From positions 1-64,000 of the forward strand of contig JBCCXD010000005.1 of the NCBI GenBank assembly GCA_039192165.1: a DNA stretch of 64,000 bases. Reading direction: 5' to 3'. The notes beneath the pieces were generated by a model. The model was not told the origin of the DNA. It did not search any database and saw only the letters and a program-made list of their open reading frames with translations. This DNA is from Dinoroseobacter sp039192165 (GTDB lineage: Bacteria > Pseudomonadota > Alphaproteobacteria > Rhodobacterales > Rhodobacteraceae). Position numbers and translations under genes: made by a program. Position 1 is the stretch's first letter, and each line of letters starts with the position of its first letter. Below are positions 36,379 through 43,804 of the stretch, piece after piece.

Positions 36379-36903
36379 ATGTCTACGAAACTGATGCCAG
36401 GCGCCCAGGCTCCGGCCCTCTCCCTGCCGCTTGTGGGCGGCGGCACTTGGACGCTGACCGAGCAAAGCCCCGACGCCGTCACCATGGTGATTGTTTACCG
36501 TGGCTACCACTGCCCGCTCTGCAAAGACTTCCTGTCGGACGAGCTGGAACCAATGATTGATGACTTTAACGCGGCCGGTGTCAGCGTGGTTGCTGTGTCT
36601 ATGGACACTGAGGAGCGTGCGATCAAAGCCAAAGAAGAATGGGGCCTTTCGAAGACACCGATTGCTTATGGAATGACCGAAGAAACTGCCCGGGACTGGG
36701 GGCTTTATGTCTCAAGTTCGATCAAAGAAGTCGAAGCTGCCGTGTTCGCCGAGCCTGGTACATTTTGGGTGAAGCCGGACGGAAGCCTTTACCTGATAGA
36801 CATCGCGAATATGCCATTCGCACGCCCGGACCTGAAACTTCTGTTGGCCAAGGTTCCCGCAGTCGGCGCTGGCTATCCTGCCAGGGGCACAAAGGCGGCT
36901 TGA
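36379..36903 (+). CDS. Peroxiredoxin-like (AhpC/TSA, redoxin fold) protein
   Basis: The 174-aa thioredoxin-fold protein contains VIVYRGYHCPLCKDFLSDEL (about residues 36-55). Here a CPLC motif replaces the single peroxidatic Cys of classical peroxiredoxins, and YRGYHCPLC is typical of the AhpC/TSA subgroup found with OsmC genes. It probably reduces peroxides or disulfides in the cytosol. Ribosome site AAAAGGAA. It is convergent with the TetR gene. Confidence 0.85.
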   Translation: MSTKLMPGAQAPALSLPLVGGGTWTLTEQSPDAVTMVIVYRGYHCPLCKDFLSDELEPMIDDFNAAGVSVVAVSMDTEERAIKAKEEWGLSKTPIAYGMTEETARDWGLYVSSSIKEVEAAVFAEPGTFWVKPDGSLYLIDIANMPFARPDLKLLLAKVPAVGAGYPARGTKAA

Positions 36904-36917
36904 CCGACTGGGGTTCG

Positions 36918-37589
36918 CTAGCTGCTGGCCTTGGTGCGGACCTGATCGATTTGCTTCAGAAATGCGTCTATCGAAGATTCGATCACGAAGTTTCGGTTGT
37001 TCAGAACCGAGGCTTCGTAGATCAGCGTACGAACACCGTAATAAAAGATTCCGCCGTGAGTGATCCAAGCAAACTCAATCTCTTCATCGGTCGGTTCGAG
37101 GTCTGAAAGGCCAGCGTCGCGCCGGACTTCCCGCACAATTGGGGTCAGAATGCGCGCACGAACCAGCTTCATATAGCGCCGGTTAATATCGACGCCTTTC
37201 AAGCCCGAAAACAGAAAGATCCGCATCCATTCGTCTTTGAAGACGACGTCGGTATAGGCAAGATAGAATGCCACCAAACGGTCTCTGATTGGTCTCGACC
37301 TGTCGGTGATCAGGTCCGCCCATTCGTCACGCCAGCGCTGAACATAGACACGATCATAGACTTGGGAGATCAGATCGCTTTTTGATGGGAAATAGCGGTA
37401 GAGCAATGGCTGCGTAACGCCGAGCTGACGCGCAAGCTCACGTGTCGAGCTTTCAAACCCTTCCTTCGCAAAGAACTCAATCGCCTTTGTTAAAAACTCC
37501 TCCTTCCGCTCTTCCGACGCCATGCGCTTGCGGCGCTGCAACGGCTGACCGGGTTCTTTAGGTGATATTTCGTTCAGGTCTCGTACCAT
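36918..37589 (-). CDS. TetR-family regulator, candidate regulator of the shared operator
   Basis: The 223-aa protein has a TetR helix-turn-helix at about residues 40-70 (STRELARQLGVTQPLLYRYFPSKSDLI) and a helical ligand domain. The ATG at 37589 overlaps the upstream OsmC stop by 16 bases; a shorter start at MASEERKEEF (37523) is also possible. Its operon is preceded by operator copy 4, so it would be autoregulated if it binds that element, and all other copies lie within 12 kb. That makes it the best candidate for the regulon regulator; this is inference. Confidence 0.88.
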   Translation of the reverse strand: MVRDLNEISPKEPGQPLQRRKRMASEERKEEFLTKAIEFFAKEGFESSTRELARQLGVTQPLLYRYFPSKSDLISQVYDRVYVQRWRDEWADLITDRSRPIRDRLVAFYLAYTDVVFKDEWMRIFLFSGLKGVDINRRYMKLVRARILTPIVREVRRDAGLSDLEPTDEEIEFAWITHGGIFYYGVRTLIYEASVLNNRNFVIESSIDAFLKQIDQVRTKASS

Positions 37590-38068
37590 TCGCCATCCAG
37601 CTTTAATCTGTGACCCACCACAATGCCTTCCGCGAGCGTCTGTTCAATAAAACAGCCTTTCTTGGCTGCCGCAATCAGTCTGAGAAGGTCTTCTTTGCTC
37701 GCGCCGCTTTCCACTTCGACGTCGAGACTGAACGACACGGGAGCAGTTACATAGGGCTCGTTTCCCATTTGCTCCCCTTTCCAGTGTAAGCGCGCTCCGA
37801 CTTCCAGCCCATCCAGTTGAATTTTCAGCCGTTTTGCAAAGGCTCTGATCTGAGTCATTAGGCAGCCTGTCAATGCCGCTGTGAAAAGCGCAAGCGGAGG
37901 TGGCGCAGTGCCGTCGCCGCCGTGGAAAGGACCTTCGTCCGTTGCAAGGTCGAAACTTTCCTTCATCATCGGCCATTCAACCGCGATGTCGTTGCGCATC
38001 TTGCCAGATGCCTTTCCCTTGCCCTCGAAAATGACATCGAATGTTTTCTGTTCCCCCATGGCCGTCAT
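37574..38068 (-). CDS. OsmC-family protein, second copy
   Basis: The 164-aa protein is only distantly related to the OsmC protein at 35862. Conserved features are GDGTAPPPLALFTAALTGCLMTQIRAFAKRL with Cys about residue 68 and KKGCFIEQTLAEG with the second Cys about 140. The ATG nearest a well-spaced ribosome site (AAAGGAG) is the second one, at 38059 (MGEQKTF). It is co-transcribed with the TetR gene that overlaps its end. Confidence 0.88.
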   Translation of the reverse strand: MTAMGEQKTFDVIFEGKGKASGKMRNDIAVEWPMMKESFDLATDEGPFHGGDGTAPPPLALFTAALTGCLMTQIRAFAKRLKIQLDGLEVGARLHWKGEQMGNEPYVTAPVSFSLDVEVESGASKEDLLRLIAAAKKGCFIEQTLAEGIVVGHRLKLDGEWYET

Positions 38069-38117
38069 CTCCTTTGGTCACCGGCATATGTAAAAGTTCG
38101 TTTGCGAGACTTAGCGC

Positions 38118-38137
38118 ATGTTTATCGATCGATCATT
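38118..38137 (-). promoter_or_regulatory. Shared 20-bp operator, copy 4 (minus strand)
   Basis: Read on the minus strand the site is AATGATCGATCGATAAACAT. It agrees with the consensus at about 14 of 20 positions, including TCGATAAA. It lies about 50 bases upstream of the OsmC-TetR operon. Confidence 0.55.
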
Positions 38138-38195
38138 AGGAATATGCGATCCAACTGAATCGTGACGTGTCTGGATTGACAGGCGACGACGGTTT

Positions 38196-38215
38196 ATTTT
38201 TCAATCGATAAATAG
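38196..38215 (+). promoter_or_regulatory. Shared 20-bp operator, copy 5
   Basis: ATTTTTCAATCGATAAATAG, 31 bases upstream of the cyclase start. It matches copies 2 and 6 through TCGATAAATA or TCTATAAATA at the same register. Confidence 0.65.
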
Positions 38216-38245
38216 CGACATCATCATTCTTTGGGAGGAGACGCG

Positions 38246-39202
38246 ATGACCCGCCTTACGCGCCAGCAGATCTACGACACCGCAAAGGAACTTTCGAACT
38301 GGGGCCGTTGGGGGGACGACGACCAAATTGGAACACTCAACAATGTCACGCCTGAAGACATCGTTAAAGCGGCCGGACTGGTGCGTAAGGGCAAGGTATT
38401 CGCTCTTGGTCTCGATCTGAAGGAAAAGATCCAGTCGGGACTGTTCGGGGGACGCTGGAATATGATCCATCAAATGCTGGCGACCGGCACAGATGCTGTC
38501 ACGGGTGAGCAGGACGGAGATGGCAAAGCGTACCTTCGCTATGCCGACGACGCGATCAATCTGCCCTGTCAGGGATCCACTCAGTGGGACGCACTTTGCC
38601 ACATCTTTCTCGATGATAAGATGTACAACGGTTACCCGGCGACAGACGTCTCGGTGAATGGCGCTAAGCAACTGGGCATTGAACACGTGCGCGACAAGAT
38701 GGCGGGCCGAGGGGTCTTACTCGACATTGCGCGTTGGAAAGGTGTCAACAGTCTCGACGATGGCTATCCCATCACGAATGCCGATCTTGACGGATGCGCC
38801 GAGGCGCAAGGAGTGGCAGTGGGTCGGGGCGATTTTGTTATAGTACGAACCGGGCATCAGGAACGTTGCCTCGCGGCAGGCGACTGGACCGGCTACGCTG
38901 GCGGTGATGCGCCAGGTCTGTCCTTCGAGACTGCGCACTGGATCCGAGAAAAAGACATCGCCGCGATCTGTGCTGACACCTGGGGATGCGAGGTACGGCC
39001 CAACGAAACTGATGAAGCTAACCAGCCTTGGCACTGGGTGGTAATTCCGGCCATAGGGATTTCAATGGGAGAGATCTTTTACGTCAAAGAGCTGGCAGAG
39101 GATTGCGCAGCAGACGGGGTCTACGAATTCCTGTTCAATGCACCGCCTCTGCATATTCCCGGAGCCGCCGGTTCGCCGATCAATCCGCAGGCAATAAAAT
39201 AA
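38246..39202 (+). CDS. Cyclase-family (PF04199) hydrolase
   Basis: The 318-aa protein starts at the ATG at 38246 behind GGGAGGAG. It belongs to the kynurenine-formamidase-like cyclase superfamily (WGRWGDDDQIGTLNNVTPEDI, GVLLDIARWKGV, ICADTWGCEVRP). The metal motif, normally HxGTHxDxxxH, reads QGSTQWDALCH at about residues 109-119. Two of its histidines are Gln, a variant seen in a subgroup of large cyclases. Members hydrolyse or isomerise cyclic or amide compounds. It is controlled by operator copy 5 and divergent from the OsmC-TetR operon. Confidence 0.85.
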   Translation: MTRLTRQQIYDTAKELSNWGRWGDDDQIGTLNNVTPEDIVKAAGLVRKGKVFALGLDLKEKIQSGLFGGRWNMIHQMLATGTDAVTGEQDGDGKAYLRYADDAINLPCQGSTQWDALCHIFLDDKMYNGYPATDVSVNGAKQLGIEHVRDKMAGRGVLLDIARWKGVNSLDDGYPITNADLDGCAEAQGVAVGRGDFVIVRTGHQERCLAAGDWTGYAGGDAPGLSFETAHWIREKDIAAICADTWGCEVRPNETDEANQPWHWVVIPAIGISMGEIFYVKELAEDCAADGVYEFLFNAPPLHIPGAAGSPINPQAIK

Positions 39203-39228
39203 GGCATCTATAGCTCACGAGAGTAACC

Positions 39229-40425
39229 CTACGGAAAATCGGCAACCGCGGTCAGGCGCAGTATCTCGTCCATTTGCGGATTACGCGCGCCATCGCTGTT
39301 GTCGCTCCCGGCGGGCACTTCAAATATATAGCTTCCTAGCATACGTGAACGTTCAAATGCGGCCTTGGAAGCTTGCACGCGTTCGTCGGAATAGGCAGCC
39401 AGTCCGTCAGCTAGCGAAGCGCCCGATAGATGTCGGGCCAGCGCCAATGCGTCTTGAGCTGCTTTTGTCACGCCCATACCCACGTGGGGACGCGCCACAC
39501 ACGCGGCGTCGCCCGCGAGCGCCACGCGTCCCTTCGCGAACACAGGTGACAGATGGTCGTAGATAGGTGTGAAGAAAGGGCGCTCGCTTTTTGACAGAAT
39601 CCGCGTGAAAACCTCCGGCAGAAGTTCGGTCGCCTTTTCTCGGACACGTTCGAGCACTTCGTCCCGGACGAGCGGTGGAGGGATTGAGATGCTGTGTGTG
39701 GTACCCGTCGCATCGGTGAGCATATCCTGTAATTCACTGGGCGTAACCGGCGAATACCAAACGAAATTATAGCGCCTGTGCCCGACGCGCAGATCGTTGC
39801 CTTGGCCGGCGATCGGGTATCCGACAATTTGTGTCCCGGTGGGCATGAACATCCCGAACACGTTGAAGACGCAGTCGCGGATATCGCCATCCAGTTCGTT
39901 TTCTTGGGCAAGTGCGCGCCATACAACATATCCCGAGAATTCAGGTTGAACATCCGGAAGGAGTTTGGAGCGTACCGCCGATCGAAAGCCGTCTGTTCCC
40001 ACCAGAAAATCGGCTCTGTCATTCGTTCCGTCCGCGAACTTCAGCGTGACACCGGTTTCGTCTTCCTCATAGGTTTCCAGCACTGCGCCCATACGATAGG
40101 CGTTGTCCGGAATCAGCCGGCGCAAAATCTGATACATGCGGTCCCAAGAGGTAACGACTTGAGGGTGCTCGCGCATCGCAACCTGTCGCCCGTTTCGATC
40201 AAAAGCGACGCGCTGGTCAACCTGGACCCCCAGCGCCGAGATATCTGCGCCAACGGCTTTCAGCGCTTCAATGAGCTGAGGATGTGTGACGATCCCCGCG
40301 CCCCGACCAGCCAGCGGAACCGCTACGCGCTCATACACCACGACGTCCCAGCCCGCCTTCCTGAGTGCCGCAGCCGCAAACAAGCCTCCGATAGATCCGC
40401 CTGTGATCGCTACCTTCCCAGCCAT
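39229..40425 (-). CDS. FAD-dependent aromatic-ring monooxygenase (2,6-dihydroxypyridine hydroxylase like)
   Basis: This 398-aa class A flavoprotein hydroxylase starts at the ATG at 40425 (MAGKVAITGGSIGG). It has the dinucleotide fold GGSIGGLFAAAALRKAGWDV (residues 8-27), the DG motif LVGTDGFRSAVR, and VALAGDAACVARPHVGMGVT near residue 300. The segment RRYNFVWYSPV resembles the substrate-domain strand of 2,6-dihydroxypyridine 3-hydroxylase, so a phenolic or hydroxypyridine substrate is plausible. It is divergent from the cupin at 40506, and the intergenic region carries operator copy 6. Confidence 0.85.
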   Translation of the reverse strand: MAGKVAITGGSIGGLFAAAALRKAGWDVVVYERVAVPLAGRGAGIVTHPQLIEALKAVGADISALGVQVDQRVAFDRNGRQVAMREHPQVVTSWDRMYQILRRLIPDNAYRMGAVLETYEEDETGVTLKFADGTNDRADFLVGTDGFRSAVRSKLLPDVQPEFSGYVVWRALAQENELDGDIRDCVFNVFGMFMPTGTQIVGYPIAGQGNDLRVGHRRYNFVWYSPVTPSELQDMLTDATGTTHSISIPPPLVRDEVLERVREKATELLPEVFTRILSKSERPFFTPIYDHLSPVFAKGRVALAGDAACVARPHVGMGVTKAAQDALALARHLSGASLADGLAAYSDERVQASKAAFERSRMLGSYIFEVPAGSDNSDGARNPQMDEILRLTAVADFP

Positions 40426-40461
40426 ATGGCCTTCCCCTTCGCCAGCCTCTTCCCTCACACT

Positions 40462-40481
40462 AATTATCAGTCTATAAATAA
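40462..40481. promoter_or_regulatory. Shared 20-bp operator, copy 6
   Basis: AATTATCAGTCTATAAATAA lies between the FAD monooxygenase (36 bases away) and the cupin gene (24 bases away). It agrees with copy 2 at 16-17 of 20 positions and with copy 3 at 16. Confidence 0.75.
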
Positions 40482-40505
40482 AAAGCGAGGGTGTGAGAGG
40501 CGCTT

Positions 40506-40913
40506 ATGAACCAAACTGCCGAAAAAGACATCGCTGCTTTCTCTGGCCCACACTGGACACCAGAGTTCGTCGCGGAGCTCGAAAGCGCAAAAGGCAAAGG
40601 TCGCGTCGGCTCTACACTTGTGAGCGAAAGCGAACGTGCAAGGGTCTGGTTGATCGAGATGCAACCAGGTGACCGCCTCCCGTTCCATACGCATGTACTT
40701 GACTATTTCTGGGTTGCTACGACACCGGGGAAAGCACGGTCGCGCTACGCGGACGGCACCGTTGCGGAGGTCGACTACGAGGTTGGCATGACCAAGCATT
40801 TCACCTTCGACAAAGGCGCTTCGATGACACATGACCTTGAAAATATAGGTGAAACTGTCCTGTGCTTCACCACTGTTGAGTACTTCGACAGCGCGAATGC
40901 GCCGCTTTTCTAA
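40506..40913 (+). CDS. Small cupin protein
   Basis: The 135-aa protein forms a single cupin barrel with LPFHTHVLDYFWVATTPG (motif 1, His pair, about residues 58-75) and a second strand set ending in SMTHDLENIGETVLCFTTVEYF. One metal centre is likely. It is transcribed from the operator-6 region, away from the FAD monooxygenase, and is unrelated in sequence to the cupin at 31286. It may be a dioxygenase or isomerase of the pathway. It is convergent with the Gfo/Idh gene. Confidence 0.82.
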   Translation: MNQTAEKDIAAFSGPHWTPEFVAELESAKGKGRVGSTLVSESERARVWLIEMQPGDRLPFHTHVLDYFWVATTPGKARSRYADGTVAEVDYEVGMTKHFTFDKGASMTHDLENIGETVLCFTTVEYFDSANAPLF

Positions 40914-40917
40914 CCCA

Positions 40918-41910
40918 TCAAAGACGCACGGTTTCTCCAGACACGGCAGACGCGACAATGGCCTCGAGCAGCTGAATGTTATGTACAAGTTGCTGCTCGG
41001 TGAAAGGATAGGCTGAGCGCCCTTCGATGGCGTCGGCAAAGGCCGACAGGTTGTCCATGACCGTATCAGTCCAGGGGTAGGTTTCTGTTGTCGTGGCTTT
41101 TCCAGAGCGCGAAAGCGCCAGATGCGCTACGCCGCCTGGTGTGTCGGGATGAGTGTCGTTACGAACCTCGGTCCATTCATCGGACCCAAAGACATGAAAA
41201 CGAATGAAGTGCGGTGTCTTTAAAATAGCGGAAAGCGTGGCGGTCATACCTGCGCGAAATCTCAGCTGCACAGAAACCACGTCTCCGGTCTCCCATCCAA
41301 GTGCTCTGTCGGCGGTAATGGCCTGAACGGCTTCGACAGGGCCAAACATCCAGATAAAAAAATCGGTGAGATGGATGCCCATTCCGGTCATTGCGGCGCC
41401 GGGCGCGAGTTTAGACTTGGTGCGCCAGTTATCGGCCGGCAGTTCAGCGAGCTTGTCATGGCTGAATGCTGCTTCAGCATGCATAATTGTGCCCAGCGTG
41501 CCCGAGCGCACCATCGACGCAACTTTTTGCATCGCGGGCTCGAAGCGTCTCTCGTGTCCAACGGCCAATACGCGCCCGGCGCCGGACACTGCCTCGACAA
41601 TCCGGCGCGCGCTGGCCCCGCTCAAGGAAAGCGGCTTCTCGCAGAAGACATGCAGACTTGCAGCCGCAGCGGCGATCGCCTGCGGTTCATGAAGATCGTT
41701 CGGGCTGGTCAACACTACGGCATCCGCCCCGGCATGCTCCAAGAGCGCTTCGTAGCTTCCAAAAACCCGATGCCCGTCTATCACGGTATCTTTTTCCAGT
41801 TCGGGCGCGTAAATGCCTGCAACCTCAAATCGCTCATGCGCCTCAAGGCGCAGTGCCATATGGCGACCCCACCAACCATAACCGGCAAGTGCCGCGCGGA
41901 TCATTGGCAA
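40918..41910 (-). CDS. Gfo/Idh/MocA-family oxidoreductase
   Basis: The 330-aa NAD(P)-dependent dehydrogenase has the N-terminal Rossmann motif AALAGYGWWGRHMALRL (residues 6-22), the FCEKPLSLSGASAR segment (about 91-104) with the conserved EKP Lys, and AMTGMGIHLTDFFIWMFG with the usual His. The C-terminal half is the alpha/beta substrate domain. These enzymes oxidise polyols, sugars or related hydroxy compounds. Its start overlaps the flavin-reductase stop by 10 bases. Confidence 0.9.
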   Translation of the reverse strand: MPMIRAALAGYGWWGRHMALRLEAHERFEVAGIYAPELEKDTVIDGHRVFGSYEALLEHAGADAVVLTSPNDLHEPQAIAAAAASLHVFCEKPLSLSGASARRIVEAVSGAGRVLAVGHERRFEPAMQKVASMVRSGTLGTIMHAEAAFSHDKLAELPADNWRTKSKLAPGAAMTGMGIHLTDFFIWMFGPVEAVQAITADRALGWETGDVVSVQLRFRAGMTATLSAILKTPHFIRFHVFGSDEWTEVRNDTHPDTPGGVAHLALSRSGKATTTETYPWTDTVMDNLSAFADAIEGRSAYPFTEQQLVHNIQLLEAIVASAVSGETVRL

Positions 41911-42428
41911 AGACTGTCCGGCACTGCGCCAATTCGACCCTTCGCATAGAGCAACGGGGATGCCTCTGAAGACGAATGGCGGAGAACATTTCCAATTATG
42001 ACTTCGTGATCGCCGCCATTATGACGCGCGTAAATGCTGCACTCGAAAACAGCCGCACAGCCTGCCAGCACCGGCGCTCCGCCATGCCCGCCTTGCCAGG
42101 ACACTCCGTCGAACCGTTCTTTTGCAGAACTAGAAAAAACGCGCGGTAGCTCTGCCTGCGCTTCGGACAGAACGTTGACAGCGAAATAGTCGGCCGCCCG
42201 GAAATCCGCGAGGCTTGCGGCTTTTAGCGCAAGACTCCACAGAACCAGCGGCGGATCGAGAGAAACCGCATTGAAGGACGAGATCGTAACGCCCACTGGT
42301 CCCCCAAGCTGGCCGATGGTCGTGACAACCGCGACCCCTGTCGGAAAGCACGACAGAGACCGACGCAGTTCTAACGGGTTTATGGTCGTAATTGGTGACC
42401 GGGCGGCTATCGGGTTTGGTGCGTTCAT
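41901..42428 (-). CDS. Flavin reductase family protein (FMN-binding split barrel)
   Basis: The protein is 175 aa from the ATG at 42428, chosen for the AGGAGG site upstream; the in-frame start at 42449 would lie before that site. It has the flavin-reductase signature FPTGVAVVTT, GVTISSFNAVSLDPPLVLWSL and ADYFAVNVLSEAQ. It reduces free FMN or FAD with NAD(P)H for a two-component monooxygenase, and the only visible candidate partner is the LLM enzyme at 24979. It is the first gene of a two-gene operon with the Gfo/Idh gene. Confidence 0.9.
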   Translation of the reverse strand: MNAPNPIAARSPITTINPLELRRSLSCFPTGVAVVTTIGQLGGPVGVTISSFNAVSLDPPLVLWSLALKAASLADFRAADYFAVNVLSEAQAELPRVFSSSAKERFDGVSWQGGHGGAPVLAGCAAVFECSIYARHNGGDHEVIIGNVLRHSSSEASPLLYAKGRIGAVPDSLCQ

Positions 42429-42789
42429 GACGTCCTCCTGCCTCAGCATCTGAGACGGCGGCGCATCAAATCAAATTATCATGTATGATATTTTGAAGTA
42501 TCTGACGTAATTTGCGTACTGAACGAGTCTTTCGATGTCGTTTAGGCGACGGTTCCGGCAGATTGCATTACTGCGGTTTCAGAAGCGCATTGGAGGACAC
42601 CGCTCTCTCGTGAAATAAGGCCGAACAGATTCAACCGCCAGCGTTTGCGTAGCGACTGGATGAACTGGATCAAATCCGCACTTGTATTTGTTCGGGTCTC
42701 GCTCGCAGAGGCACGGAAGCCTTCGGCGCCTGGCCGAACATCACACCAGATACCGGTGGCTAAAGCCATTTCACCACAGATTTCTGGGG
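42429..42789. other. Intergenic stretch before tRNA-His with a palindrome
   Basis: The 361 bases up to the tRNA contain no recognised gene. TATCAT (42477-42482) and ATGATA (42485-42490) form a perfect palindrome 49 bases upstream of the flavin-reductase start. The flanking AATTATCA matches the left half of operator copy 6, so it may be a weak seventh site. Confidence 0.4.
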
Positions 42790-42866
42790 TGGTACCGCCT
42801 CCCTGGCTTGAACAGGGGACCTCTGGATCCACAATCCAGCGCTCTAACCAACTGAGCTAAGGCGGC
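42790..42866 (-). tRNA. tRNA-His (anticodon GTG)
   Basis: The 77-base gene folds as a full cloverleaf: acceptor GCCGCCT with AGGCGGT, D-arm AGCTCAGTTGGTTAGAGC, anticodon stem CTGGA/TCCAG around TTGTGGA (anticodon GTG), and T-arm CCCTG/CAGGG around TTCAAGC. CCA is encoded. Position -1 is T, not G, and the first acceptor pair is G:U with discriminator A73. That is the alphaproteobacterial form of tRNA-His, which lacks the G-1 needed elsewhere. Confidence 0.95.
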
Positions 42867-42940
42867 ACGCTGCGGGGGTTTAGCTCTGGCCGGGCTCGAT
42901 TGCAAGAGACGCATAACTCAGCGGTTTGCTTTTCTCTGGC

Positions 42941-43426
42941 TTAAAGTGCACGCAGCCATGCCTGTTCGGTCATCGACTGGCCAAAGCTCTGAACGCGCTT
43001 CTCTTCCACCAGATCAAAGCCAGTTCTTGCATAAATACGGCCAGCCGCGACGTGCCTGTCATAGGTGCGCACAAGCATATGCCGGTACCCGACAGAGCAA
43101 GCGAACTCGTGGGCGCAGCTTAGCATTCGTTGTGCGAGACCTTGACCACGCCACTCCGGCTCCAGCCAGAACAAGCGTATTTGTGCGCAGTCAGCCGCAT
43201 CCGAGCGGGTCAGGAACAGACTGCCGACAGGGCCATTATTTGGAACCGGAACGAAGGCCCGCTCGCGTTCTGGATCTCGCGTGTCGAAATAGTGCTGCAA
43301 AGCATTGGAAACGACCGGCCCAAACTCATCATTGAAGCCTGCTTCAGAGGAATAAAGAGCGATATGGCGGTCGACCAACCACGGTATGTCGCTTTCTTTT
43401 GCATCTCTGAAACGGAGCTTGGCCAT
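42941..43426 (-). CDS. GNAT-family N-acetyltransferase
   Basis: The 161-aa protein shows the acetyl-CoA binding motif A region IRLFWLEPEWRGQGLAQRML (RGQGLA is the Q/RxxGxG/A loop, about residues 93-98) and the later GYRHMLVRTYDRHVAAGRIY and TGFDLVE of GNAT motif B. The acceptor is unknown. It reads towards the tRNA. Confidence 0.88.
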   Translation of the reverse strand: MAKLRFRDAKESDIPWLVDRHIALYSSEAGFNDEFGPVVSNALQHYFDTRDPERERAFVPVPNNGPVGSLFLTRSDAADCAQIRLFWLEPEWRGQGLAQRMLSCAHEFACSVGYRHMLVRTYDRHVAAGRIYARTGFDLVEEKRVQSFGQSMTEQAWLRAL

Positions 43427-43525
43427 ATCACCAGAAACCTTGGGCCGGGAGATCCTGTCAACCCACAGGGTCTTGCCAGTTGGGAAGCAGCGCAGTAAAG
43501 CCGAATCCCACCCACGGAGGTCAGG

Positions 43526-43711
43526 ATGAGTATCAATAAAGAAAGCGATCTCGCTGCCAATCTACAGATAGGCCCCACGACCCTTGGGATGGTTCGCATT
43601 TATATCGAGGCAGATGGCCTCGAGATTCCGTTGGACTTCGACCCCGAAGAAGCCGAGGAAATCGCCGAAGAGATCAGGGCCGCGGCATCCCGCGCGCGAA
43701 AAACCAAGTAA
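43526..43711 (+). CDS. Small conserved acidic protein (DUF6324-like)
   Basis: The 61-aa protein (MSINKESDLAANLQIGPTTL... then an acidic helix rich in Glu-Glu-Ala) has a good ribosome site (ACGGAGGT) and no membrane segment. It resembles small proteins of Rhodobacterales catalogued as DUF6324; I recall this pattern, and it is not a verified hit. Function unknown. Confidence 0.7.
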   Translation: MSINKESDLAANLQIGPTTLGMVRIYIEADGLEIPLDFDPEEAEEIAEEIRAAASRARKTK

Positions 43712-43804
43712 ACGTCCCTCACGAGCTGCAGCCGCACGCAATTGTGGTTTCGCAAAAACGACCCCTATCCGCTATAATACAAAACACCTGATCACGGGGG
43801 CATT

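Noticed and set aside
42542..42832. Minus-strand frame running out of tRNA-His, considered as a phage integrase remnant
   Set aside because: Its first part is a read-through of the tRNA itself and the rest has no integrase motif; no duplicated tRNA end was found as an att site.
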